Assembly (NCBI GenBank): GCA_031269245.1
Contig: JAISZL010000087.1
Span: 1 to 55,821, forward strand
Direction of reading: 5' to 3'
Source: Synergistaceae bacterium
Lineage (GTDB): Bacteria; Synergistota; Synergistia; Synergistales; Synergistaceae
Length of the DNA: 55,821 bases
The translations under genes were made by a program, and so were the position numbers. Shown here piece after piece: positions 16,930 through 24,080 of the stretch (its first letter is position 1; every line of letters begins with the position of its first letter). The notes under the pieces are model-generated. The model had not been told where the DNA came from. It made no database searches and worked only from the letters and a program-made list of their open reading frames with translations.

Positions 16930-17690
16930 TCTCTCCACCCGTGCGAAAAACCGCCGTCATACAGCAGACTGCGGGCGGAGGCGTCGCGATCGAGGCACTC
17001 GCCGACCACGATGAGGGCGTGTTTGGTTATTCCCGCATCGGAGACGGACCGCGGCAAATCTTTCAAGGTAGTGACGCACACGCGCTCGTCCTCCCACGTC
17101 GCCCGATACACCCAGGCTGCCTTCGAGTCGGGGCTCATCCCCGCCGCGACGCACTTCCTCGCCAGCTCGCCGCACATGTCCGCGGAGAGGAACACGGCGA
17201 GCGTGGCACCGTGAGCGGCGAGCGACTCTATGTCCTCCGCCTCCGGGACGGGGGTGCGCCCCGCCATGCGCGTGCAGATCAGGGTCTGAGTCCCGCCCGG
17301 CACCGTGTACTCGACGCCAAGCCGCGCAGCGGCGCCCTGAAGACTCGAAACGCCCGGCACTATCTCAAAATCTATATTTCTTTCATCAAGCCCGCGTATC
17401 TGCTCCGATATGGCGCCGTAAAGACTCGGATCCCCGGTGTGGAGGCGGACAACCGTCCCGCCCGAGCCGACGGCCCCGCTCATGGCCTCGACCTGCTCCT
17501 CCAACGTCATCTCAGCGGTGTTCATGATCTCACATCCCTCGCGGCAAAATGAGAGTATCTTCTCGTTCACAAGACTGCCCGCGTAGAGCACGAGGTCCGC
17601 CGATTCCAGAAGGCGGGCCCCCTTCAGCGTCAAGAGCTCCGGGTCGCCGGGCCCGGCGCCCACTATATACACCTTTCGCGTAGCCTCCAC
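16926..17690 (-). CDS. cbiF: cobalt-precorrin-4 C11-methyltransferase
   Basis: 254 residues. It methylates C11 of cobalt-precorrin-4. The C11 family signature is complete: VYIVGAGPGDPELLTLKGARLL, DLVLYAGSLVNEKIL, MTLEEQVEAM, VVRLHTGDPSLYGAISEQ and VPGVSSLQGAAARLGVEYT, then the TQTLICTRMAGRTPVPE block and an FLSADMC strand. The start is GTG 17690, right after the cbiT stop (one base between them); the stop overlaps the ATG of the cbiG-cbiH-cbiJ gene. The tight spacing of cbiD-E-T-F-GHJ shows one operon. Confidence 0.97.
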   Translation of the reverse strand: MEATRKVYIVGAGPGDPELLTLKGARLLESADLVLYAGSLVNEKILSFCREGCEIMNTAEMTLEEQVEAMSGAVGSGGTVVRLHTGDPSLYGAISEQIRGLDERNIDFEIVPGVSSLQGAAARLGVEYTVPGGTQTLICTRMAGRTPVPEAEDIESLAAHGATLAVFLSADMCGELARKCVAAGMSPDSKAAWVYRATWEDERVCVTTLKDLPRSVSDAGITKHALIVVGECLDRDASARSLLYDGGFSHGWRE

Positions 17691-17691
17691 C

Positions 17692-18291
17692 TCATTTATC
17701 CCCCCATATCAAGTCGATGGGATTGTTCCCCTGGAGCAGCCAGTCCGACGCGGTCTTGCGCCCCACGGAGGAGTGTATCCTCCAGAAGCCCGCGCTCACC
17801 CCCAGCCCTCCGAGATAGGAGAGCGCGCGCGACGCGGTTCCGGGCATCAAGGCCGTCAGGAGCAGCCTTCCGCCGTCGTTGAGCCTCGCGAAGCACTCCC
17901 CTATTATGACCTCGAGAGCCTCTCCGTGGCCGCCGATGAACGCCGCGTCGTACGTGCCGTCCGGCATGTGCTTCGGCGCCTTGCCAGCTGTCAGCTCAAC
18001 CCTGTCCGAGACGCCGGCGCGCTCAAGATTCGCGCGCGCTACTCCCAGAGCCAGGGGGGACGCCTCAACGCTCGTGACCCGGCCCGACCGCCCGACCGCC
18101 CTCGCAAGCTCGACGGTGACGGCCCCCGTCCCGCTCCCTATCTCCAGGACGGACGCTCCCCGCAGGGGCGACAGGAGGGAGACGATCATGGATCTCAGGG
18201 GCGCCTTGGTCATCGGAACGCGATCGTTCCTCAGGAACCACTCGTCATCAATCACGCCCCTGCCGAGCGCGGCTTGGCCCTCCTCCAGCAT
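17692..18291 (-). CDS. cbiT: cobalt-precorrin-6B C15-methyltransferase (decarboxylating)
   Basis: 199 residues. CbiT methylates C15 and decarboxylates the acetate chain at C12. The sequence begins with GVIDDEWFLRNDRVPMTKAP, the conserved CbiT N-terminal stretch; then come motif I VLEIGSGTGAVTVELA, VTSVEASPLAL, the DAAFIGGHG strand and the C-terminal IHSSVGRKTASDWLL. In many bacteria it is fused to CbiE as CobL; here the two are separate neighbouring genes in the order cbiE-cbiT with a 19-base gap. ATG 18291 follows an AGGGGGACG stretch, and the gene ends one base before the cbiF GTG. Confidence 0.94.
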   Translation of the reverse strand: MLEEGQAALGRGVIDDEWFLRNDRVPMTKAPLRSMIVSLLSPLRGASVLEIGSGTGAVTVELARAVGRSGRVTSVEASPLALGVARANLERAGVSDRVELTAGKAPKHMPDGTYDAAFIGGHGEALEVIIGECFARLNDGGRLLLTALMPGTASRALSYLGGLGVSAGFWRIHSSVGRKTASDWLLQGNNPIDLIWGDK

Positions 18292-18310
18292 CGTTCGTCC
18301 CCCTCCCTTT

Positions 18311-18952
18311 TTATGCCTCCAGCCACAGCAGGGATAACCTGCCCACGTACTGGCCGTCGATCAAAGTCCTCAGGCTAGGCGCGTCGCGCACCCGCTCACC
18401 GGGCAATCCGAGATCGCACCCCAACGCGGCCCAAGCGCCGCCCAGCTCGTCGTCCGACGCCAGCCACCTCATGTGGTCCATCGCGCGCGGCATCTCCCCG
18501 AGGAGCACCGCCAACGCCGGGGCCGAGCGCAGCTTGCCGCTCAGCTCCGATATATCCGGCAGCCGCCTGCCGTGCAGTGTGACGCTCGCCACGTTCGCCC
18601 ACGACCTGCCGATGCGCGAGGCCATTATCTGCAGGGACGATATCCCCGGTATCACCCTGACGCGCTCCATGCCGAAATGCCCTATCACGCGGCGCGCCAA
18701 GCTGTAGAAGCCTGGGTCACCGCTCACCAAAAGGACAGCGTCCCCGGAGCGGGACTCGCGCTCCAAAATCTCCACCGCGGCGTCCGACATGCCGCTCGGG
18801 GGCAGTTCGACACACCTCGTCCCCCCAGACACGCCAAGGGACTCGATCAATCTCCCTCCGGAGACCACCACGCCCGCGCCGGATATGGCGCGCGACGCCT
18901 CCGCGGTCATATAATCGCCATTCCCCGGGCCCGCTCCGACTATATATATCAT
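18311..18952 (-). CDS. cbiE: cobalt-precorrin-7 C5-methyltransferase
   Basis: 213 residues. It methylates C5 of the corrin ring. The tetrapyrrole methylase motifs are IYIVGAGPGNGDYMTAEA, VVVSGGRLIESL, AVLLVSGDPGFYSLARRV and VIPGISSLQIMASRIG; the ASVTLHGRR sequence following them is typical of CbiE/CobL N-terminal domains. ATG 18952 overlaps the TGA of cbiD. Its partner cbiT follows directly, so the two CobL activities are produced as separate polypeptides. Confidence 0.94.
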   Translation of the reverse strand: MIYIVGAGPGNGDYMTAEASRAISGAGVVVSGGRLIESLGVSGGTRCVELPPSGMSDAAVEILERESRSGDAVLLVSGDPGFYSLARRVIGHFGMERVRVIPGISSLQIMASRIGRSWANVASVTLHGRRLPDISELSGKLRSAPALAVLLGEMPRAMDHMRWLASDDELGGAWAALGCDLGLPGERVRDAPSLRTLIDGQYVGRLSLLWLEA

Positions 18953-20070
18953 TTCAGGATTTTCGCGTTCTCCTTGATCTCTTCTATCAACCTGCCGAGG
19001 TTGTCAGTGCGCGACAGCTCCCTGTCGGGGAGCGAAAAGGTCAGGCACGCGCACTCCGATATGCCCACAGCCCCTGTCAGCGCGGTCTTGACAATCCTGT
19101 CCGCCAGCTCCTTCAGCGCGGCCGCGCCCCAGTCGGTCCTCGATATGCGCGTGCCCACCTCGTCCGCCATGGTGCTGTCCAATATGCTCCGCACGTCATC
19201 GCTGCCCGCTCCGTGAAGCGCCGCATAGGCCGCTATGGCCTCCAGGCGCCCGTCGCTGCGAGTGCTGTGGGTGTCCAGGGAGCCCGCGGACAGCTTCGAG
19301 AACTTCCCGATCTGGCCGACCAACACGAGCTTCTCGAAACCTACGTTGCCCACCATGCTGAAGGCCTCTCCGGCGAAGTTGCTGATGTTCACGATCATGT
19401 TGTCCGGGATGCCGAGCAGCATGGCCATCCGCCGCCCGTAGTTGCCGGGGACGAGGCACGCTATCCTGGCACCAGCCGCGTTGAGGACCGACAGCTCGGA
19501 TTTTATCGTGCCTATTATCGCCTCTGTGCTCATCGGGGAGACTATGCCGGTCGTTCCGAGGATGGACAGCCCGCCGACTATCCCCAGCCTCGGGTTGTAG
19601 GTCCGCTTCGCCAGCTCCTCCCCGTCGGGCACGGAGAGAATGACCCGCGCGCCCTTGCCCTGCGGCAGCTCCATGCCCAGCGACTTGCGTATCAGGGTCA
19701 TCGGGCCGGGGTTGATAGCGGCCTTGCCGGGCTGCACCGGCAACCCCGGCTTGACCACGACTCCAACGCCCTTGCCGCCCAGCACCGTTATGCCTATGTC
19801 ATCGGATATGCGGACCTCGGACGCCACCACCACCCCGTGGGTGATATCGGGGTCGTCCCCCGCGTCCTTGGTGACCCACGCCTCCGCGCCCTCCTCGGTT
19901 TTGCGGCAGCCCGTTATGGGCACCACTATGTTCCTTCCGCCGGGCAGCGAGAGTTTGACCACGGAGCAGCTTTTGTCCAGAATAAAACGCACCGCGGCCG
20001 CGGCGGCGGCCGCCGCCGCGCTCCCAGTGGTGAAACCGCTCGACAGGCCGGACCTATCCATCCGATCCAT
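18949..20070 (-). CDS. cbiD: cobalt-precorrin-5B C1-methyltransferase
   Basis: 373 residues. CbiD is the C1 methyltransferase specific to the anaerobic route. The N terminus has the diagnostic SSGFTTGSAAAAAAAAA stretch; then VVKLSLPGGRNIVVPI, PGLPVQPGKAAINPGPM, the GGLSILGTTGIVSPMS block and VLVGQIGKFSKLSAG. The start is ATG 20070, six bases after GGAGG, which lies within the last codons of the upstream binding-protein gene (17-base overlap); an in-frame GTG at 20100 is less likely. The stop overlaps cbiE by four bases. Confidence 0.97.
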   Translation of the reverse strand: MDRMDRSGLSSGFTTGSAAAAAAAAAVRFILDKSCSVVKLSLPGGRNIVVPITGCRKTEEGAEAWVTKDAGDDPDITHGVVVASEVRISDDIGITVLGGKGVGVVVKPGLPVQPGKAAINPGPMTLIRKSLGMELPQGKGARVILSVPDGEELAKRTYNPRLGIVGGLSILGTTGIVSPMSTEAIIGTIKSELSVLNAAGARIACLVPGNYGRRMAMLLGIPDNMIVNISNFAGEAFSMVGNVGFEKLVLVGQIGKFSKLSAGSLDTHSTRSDGRLEAIAAYAALHGAGSDDVRSILDSTMADEVGTRISRTDWGAAALKELADRIVKTALTGAVGISECACLTFSLPDRELSRTDNLGRLIEEIKENAKILK

Positions 20071-21022
20071 TGAATTCCTCCCTCCCCTCGACAAGTTCAC
20101 GAAGGGCTTCGACTATCCCTCTCCTAAGGCGCAAAAGGGACGGGCGCGAGATATCGGCCTCCGCCACGTCGAAAACCATCCCGGCACGAACGGCCCTGAG
20201 CCCCGAAAACCTGGAGTCCCTCATGAATTCGGCGGCCCTGGTGGCGTTCATAGCGCCCTGCTGCAACAAAATCACGTCCACCTCTCCGTCCGAGGCGAGC
20301 AGGCGCTCCGCCCCGAAGGGCGCTATGACGCTACCCTCCGACACCGGCTCGGCGTCCGCCGCCGCGTTCCTCAAGCCCGCTGACCTCAAGATATGCGCCG
20401 CCCACGAATCGGGCGTGCACGTTGACATCGTCCTTCCAACAGTGATCAAAAGCACGCCTCGCCCCACATCCCCCGAGAGCCCATCCCCCTCCAAGGCCCT
20501 CAGCTCCGCCGCGGCAGCGGCGCCCGACTCGGGCGCCATCCCCGTCACCCGTGCCAGGATATCCACATATGCCGGAAACTCGTCCCACGCGGGGGGGTCC
20601 AGCGCCAGCACCTTCACCCCGAGGGATCTCAGCCTGCCGTAGAGGGCGGGCTGCCCGCGAACGTACATGGGCCTGCTCAGAACGAGGTCGGGCTTCAGAG
20701 CGATTATCTGCTCCACTCCGGGCCTGGCCCCCAGATTAGGCATCGAGCCGCGGCCCGTCTCGTCGTCCCCCTGCCCCGTGCCCACCAACAGGCTCCCCGC
20801 GCCGATGGCCATCAAGTTCTCCGTATGTCCGGGGTATAGGGATATTATCCGAGACGCCGGGGCGCCGAATAAAACTTTATCCCCGATATCGTCCTCCGCT
20901 TGCGGTTCATCGGTTGCGGCGAAGCAAGAACATGCGGGGAATAACAACATCAAAACCAGTATAACCCCTAACAGTTTTTCACGCCAGAATGGCTGAGCTT
21001 TTGATTTATTTAACGAATTCAC
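20054..21022 (-). CDS. BtuF/FecB-type periplasmic substrate-binding protein, no partner permease nearby
   Basis: 322 residues. A signal sequence is visible (WREKLLGVILVLMLLFPAC, then SCFAATDE); LFPAC could be a lipobox, so the protein may be a lipoprotein. The mature part is a helical-backbone metal/corrinoid-binding protein: RIISLYPGHTENLMAIGAG, QIIALKPDLVL, VLALDPPAWDEFPAYVDILARVTGM, and a C-terminal lobe with DVILLQQGAMNATRAAEF. The start is GTG 21022, six bases after GGGAGG. It lies inside the cobalamin operon between cbiK and cbiD, and its end overlaps the cbiD start. No BtuC or BtuD gene is in the window, so the binding protein must serve a transporter encoded elsewhere or have another periplasmic job. 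Ligand (cobalamin, cobinamide, cobalt or haem) is unknown. Confidence 0.85.
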   Translation of the reverse strand: MNSLNKSKAQPFWREKLLGVILVLMLLFPACSCFAATDEPQAEDDIGDKVLFGAPASRIISLYPGHTENLMAIGAGSLLVGTGQGDDETGRGSMPNLGARPGVEQIIALKPDLVLSRPMYVRGQPALYGRLRSLGVKVLALDPPAWDEFPAYVDILARVTGMAPESGAAAAAELRALEGDGLSGDVGRGVLLITVGRTMSTCTPDSWAAHILRSAGLRNAAADAEPVSEGSVIAPFGAERLLASDGEVDVILLQQGAMNATRAAEFMRDSRFSGLRAVRAGMVFDVAEADISRPSLLRLRRGIVEALRELVEGREEFNGSDG

Positions 21023-21044
21023 CGGCCGCCTCCCAAAGTTATAC

Positions 21045-21067
21045 CCACAAAGTGGATAACTTTGTGG
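21045..21067. promoter_or_regulatory. perfect inverted repeat upstream of the binding-protein gene, with a DnaA-box-like core
   Basis: CCACAAAGT (21045-21053) and ACTTTGTGG (21059-21067) form a perfect 9-bp inverted repeat with a five-base spacer, 23 bases upstream of the GTG start. On the minus strand its centre reads TTATCCACT, one mismatch from a DnaA box. No T-run follows, so it is more like an operator than a terminator. Confidence 0.45.
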
Positions 21068-21124
21068 AAAATCCCCCTATTTCTAGGCATTTTCTCATAG
21101 TAGATACTGTTGATAACTCATTCT

Positions 21125-21178
21125 AAAAACCGTCTTTATGGAGAAGGCCCCCAGATATTGCGCCGGGGGCCGGTTTTT
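21125..21178 (-). terminator. hairpin after cbiK, possible intrinsic terminator
   Basis: GGCCCCC (21146-21152) pairs with GGGGGCC (21165-21171); outer arms AAAAACCG (21125-21132) and CGGTTTTT (21171-21178) extend it imperfectly. On the minus strand the outer arm ends in CGGTTTTTAG. It may attenuate transcription between cbiK and the rest of the operon. Confidence 0.5.
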
Positions 21179-22104
21179 TACATGGCGCCCTCGTCCCACG
21201 CCTCGCGGAGCTTGTCCAATATCAGGCTTTGGACCGCCTTGTTCTGGCCCAGCCCTGACAGCACCGGCGTCACCCTGAAGCCCTCGGCCGTGAGCATGGA
21301 CTTCCAGGAGTCCTCCTCGTCCCCGGCTATGTCGTTGTGCGCGTGGTCGCCGGCGACCAACATGGCTGGGGCTATGAGCGCGTTCTTCACCTTGCTCGCC
21401 TTTATCCTCGCCAGGACGTCGTCGTATGACGGCATCCCCTCGATCGTTCCCACGTAAAAATTAGGGGACTTGCGCCACAGCGCCATCTGAAGCGCGCTGT
21501 AGGCGGCATCCGCGAAGTGGTGCGTGCCGTGGCCGACGAATATCACCGCGCCGTTCCTGCCCCGCTCGGAGTAGGTGTCCGTCAGGGCCTGCGCCAGGCG
21601 CTCGAAATCCCGCAAATTGGAGAGAAGCGGGAGGGACAGGGATATCCTCCTGAACCCGGCCTTCGGACCGCCGCCGCTCATGAGGCGGAAGCCGTCTACC
21701 ACCGACTTGAGATCGTCGTATTCGGCCCCCGGGATGACGTGGGTCGAGACCACGGTCACATCCGTGAAGCCCTCGTAGGCCATCTTGGCAAGGGCTATCG
21801 CCGGCTCGTCGACTGTCTTGTTCCGCTCGCGCGCGATTTTCCGCATGATTATCCGCGAGGTGTAGGACACCCTTACCTCAACACCAGGGTACGCGGCCTT
21901 GACGACGTCGGTGACCGCGTTTATGCCCTCCTCCCCCTCCGGCATACTGCTTCCGAAGGCGACGAGCAGTATGCCCTTCTTCACGTCAGAGCCCGGCTCC
22001 GGCGTGAACGCCTCGGCAAGAGCGGCGTGAGCCGCGGTCAACGCGCACACCAGCAGCAGGATGCGCGGCAGACTCTCCAGAGCCCTTAAAAACGTCCTTT
22101 TCAA
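21178..22104 (-). CDS. cbiK: sirohydrochlorin cobaltochelatase CbiK with an N-terminal signal peptide
   Basis: 308 residues. CbiK inserts Co2+ into sirohydrochlorin. The chelatase core is clear: GILLVAFGSSMPEGEEGIN, the VSYTSRIIMRKI helix, VSTHVIPGAEYDDL, VIFVGHGTHHFADAAY with the metal-site histidine, FYVGTIEGMPSYDDV and MLVAGDHAHNDIAG. Before the core stands a typical Sec signal (KR, then LPRILLLVCALTAAHAALA). Exported CbiK proteins exist in Desulfovibrio, but here it is the only chelatase of the cobalamin block, where a cytoplasmic enzyme is expected. An in-frame GTG (SDVKKGILL) just before the core could give a cytoplasmic form. The start ATG 22104 follows GGAGGGG. Confidence 0.94.
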   Translation of the reverse strand: MKRTFLRALESLPRILLLVCALTAAHAALAEAFTPEPGSDVKKGILLVAFGSSMPEGEEGINAVTDVVKAAYPGVEVRVSYTSRIIMRKIARERNKTVDEPAIALAKMAYEGFTDVTVVSTHVIPGAEYDDLKSVVDGFRLMSGGGPKAGFRRISLSLPLLSNLRDFERLAQALTDTYSERGRNGAVIFVGHGTHHFADAAYSALQMALWRKSPNFYVGTIEGMPSYDDVLARIKASKVKNALIAPAMLVAGDHAHNDIAGDEEDSWKSMLTAEGFRVTPVLSGLGQNKAVQSLILDKLREAWDEGAM

Positions 22105-22150
22105 CTGAAATTCCCCCTCCTATGATTTGAACTATGATGAGCCTCACAAT

Positions 22151-22777
22151 TCACACCATCCGCAGGAGAGCGTTTACGCACGCGGCGCACAAACCCGAGC
22201 CGCCCCGAGGCCCCTTCATCAGGATCGACGGGATGCCGGACGAGGCCAATGCCTCCTTGCTGTCCGCGGCGCCGACGAAACCGACCGGCATCCCGCAGAC
22301 GAAGTCAACCCGCGCGCCCTCACGGGCCCGCTCGACGAGGCGGAAGAGCGCCGTTGGGGCGTTGCCGAAGGCGAACATCCTGACGCCCAGTTCCAACGCC
22401 CTGTCCACTGACGCCATCGCCCTAGTCACGCCCAGCTCGGACGATGACCTTCCGACCTCCTCGTCGTGGATATACGACTTGGGCTCCAAATTCAAACGCG
22501 CGCACTCCTCGCGGGAGATGCCGGACTTGAGCATCTCTACATCGCAGTACAGGACTCCTCCTCTGGATAGAGCTCCGCGGGCCGCCTCCAGGCCGCCGTT
22601 TTTGGCCTCGATCAGGTTCGCCAGGGAAAAATCCGCCCCAGCGTGCACGACGCGGACAGTCACGTCGATCAGTGACTCGTCCACAGCGTAGCACGAGAGG
22701 GCGTTCCTGATTATCTCGAAGCTTCTTTCCTCGATGCTCAAGGGCTTTCGCTCGTAATTCCCACCAATGCCGTCCAA
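22151..22777 (-). CDS. cbiC: cobalt-precorrin-8 methylmutase
   Basis: 208 residues. It moves the methyl group from C11 to C12 to give cobyrinate. Motifs are PLSIEERSFEIIRN, the catalytic histidine in VRVVHAGADFSLANLI, GVLYCDVEMLKSGI, IAFGNAPTALF-like (here MFAFGNAPTALFRL) and FVCGMPVGFVGAADSK. The start is TTG 22777, six bases after AAGGAGGGAG; the open frame upstream of it belongs to the riboswitch expression platform and is not coding. It is the first gene after the cobalamin riboswitch, although it performs the last step of the block. Confidence 0.95.
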   Translation of the reverse strand: MDGIGGNYERKPLSIEERSFEIIRNALSCYAVDESLIDVTVRVVHAGADFSLANLIEAKNGGLEAARGALSRGGVLYCDVEMLKSGISREECARLNLEPKSYIHDEEVGRSSSELGVTRAMASVDRALELGVRMFAFGNAPTALFRLVERAREGARVDFVCGMPVGFVGAADSKEALASSGIPSILMKGPRGGSGLCAACVNALLRMV

Positions 22778-22799
22778 CTGTCTCCCTCCTTTCGATAAA

Positions 22800-22834
22800 C
22801 AGAAGCGCCTCATTTGCTCAACGAGGCGCTTCTG
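22800..22834 (-). terminator. 12-bp hairpin in the riboswitch expression platform
   Basis: CAGAAGCGCCTC and GAGGCGCTTCTG form a perfect 12-bp stem with an 11-base loop, between the B12 aptamer and the cbiC Shine-Dalgarno. On the minus strand it is followed by TTTATC, a weak T-run, so it could be an intrinsic terminator or could act on the adjacent ribosome-binding site. Confidence 0.7.
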
Positions 22835-22884
22835 CCATGGCGGAACCCCGGACTTAGATCCCTTGACCACGATCGCAGCGCCTA

Positions 22885-23068
22885 CCCACGCAGGACACTA
22901 TACCGCGACATTTAGACGTTGGCCCGATTTCCTGGCTACCCTTCATCCTACTCCCGCGCCTTCCCAAAAACCCCGATACGGATTCTCAGTGGCATCGTGC
23001 GGTTTCGTCCGAGCAACAGTGGCGGGGCCGCTCCGGTTTGACCGGATTCCCGGTACGCAACGTCGGCA
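22885..23068 (-). ncRNA. cobalamin riboswitch (AdoCbl class aptamer)
   Basis: The minus strand carries the conserved blocks in order: GGGAATCCGGTCAAACCGG and GGCCCCGCCACTGT (23052-23016), then GATGCCACTGAGA, GGGAAGGCGCGGGAGTAGGA, and the B12 box AGCCAGGAAATCGGGCC (22937-22921). The order and spacing fit the cobalamin riboswitch family. It lies directly upstream of cbiC, so high adenosylcobalamin should shut down the cbiC-led operon. The hairpin at 22800-22834 is the likely switch element. Confidence 0.95.
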
Positions 23069-23131
23069 TGAATTAACCTAACCAATTATAACAGATTATG
23101 CGAGGAATTATGAAAACTTTAGAGGAATATA

Positions 23132-24064
23132 TTATTTCGTGTAAGAGCTTTCTATAGCACGAATTATTTGTGTAAGGACCGTGTTGACTGGGACTGGTTT
23201 TTTATGTTTGAGGCCCAGCTCCACGACGGCGCCGCCAAAAATGCCGACCTCGGTGGGTCGGCGCGCCTCGATATCCTGGAGCATGGAGGTCTTGCCGGAC
23301 GGGGAGAGACCGTCCAGGATGGGGAAGCAGGACTCCCTGTCGCGCTCGGTCAGGCAAACGCCCTCGCTGGGGGCGATATTCACTACCTCGTCCATCGCCC
23401 CCCGCACGAGCTCCAATGCCTCCGGCACCCTCCGCATGACCCCGTAGGGCGCGCGGAGGACCGCCGACACCTGGTTCAATCCGACGTTTATCATGAATTT
23501 TTTCCAGAGGGCAAACCTCATGTCGTCCGGTATCTCGTAATTTACGCGCGCCCTGCCTAAGAACTCGGCCACGCGCCTCACGTCGGGCGAGAGCTCGCCG
23601 GGTGCGTTCCTCTCCTCCCCGAAGATGATCGACCCCAGCGTCGAATAGACCGTGCTGCAGGACGCCCGGGTCGCGTCAACGCCGATGACGAAGCTGCGGA
23701 GGACCTTGCCGGACCCGTAGGCGCCGGCTATGATCCGCTCGCTCGTTATGCCGTTCAGCAGCGACAGGATAACGGTGTCCGGGCCGACGTGTCCCTCGGC
23801 GTCGGCGATGGCCTCGCGCAGATCGTAGCTCTTCACCGCGAATATCAGGAGATCGGCCGGAGACTCGCTCCGTCCCGGCTCGCAGACCCGGAAGAAGTAC
23901 CTCCTCCCGTTGACCTCCACGCCCCCCGATCTGTATCGCTCAGCCCTCTTCCCAGAGGCTATGACACGGATGCCGCCGACGGGAATCGTCTCGGATATCC
24001 TGGCCGAGTACGCGCTGCCTATGGCGCCGAGTCCTATGATCGAAACCGTCTCGATGCCGTCCAT
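23132..24064 (-). CDS. panE: 2-dehydropantoate 2-reductase (ketopantoate reductase)
   Basis: 310 residues from ATG 24064; the frame further upstream lies inside the neighbouring gene. PanE reduces ketopantoate with NADPH in pantothenate synthesis. The Rossmann start VSIIGLGAIGSAYSARI, the LIFAVKSYDLREAI block, LSLLNGITSE, the substrate-binding lysine region WKKFMINVGLNQVSAVL and the C-terminal KTSMLQDIEARRPTE with its EVG extension are all present. It follows the nitronate-monooxygenase-like gene by 16 bases, so the two form an operon, and is separated from cbiC by the riboswitch. Some family members act on other 2-oxo acids; specificity is inferred. Confidence 0.9.
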   Translation of the reverse strand: MDGIETVSIIGLGAIGSAYSARISETIPVGGIRVIASGKRAERYRSGGVEVNGRRYFFRVCEPGRSESPADLLIFAVKSYDLREAIADAEGHVGPDTVILSLLNGITSERIIAGAYGSGKVLRSFVIGVDATRASCSTVYSTLGSIIFGEERNAPGELSPDVRRVAEFLGRARVNYEIPDDMRFALWKKFMINVGLNQVSAVLRAPYGVMRRVPEALELVRGAMDEVVNIAPSEGVCLTERDRESCFPILDGLSPSGKTSMLQDIEARRPTEVGIFGGAVVELGLKHKKPVPVNTVLTQIIRAIESSYTK

Positions 24065-24080
24065 CACCGAGTTTTCCCCA

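Noticed and set aside
22767-23081. Coding frame on the + strand over the riboswitch
   Set aside because: The region carries all conserved cobalamin-riboswitch blocks on the minus strand; the frame is chance.
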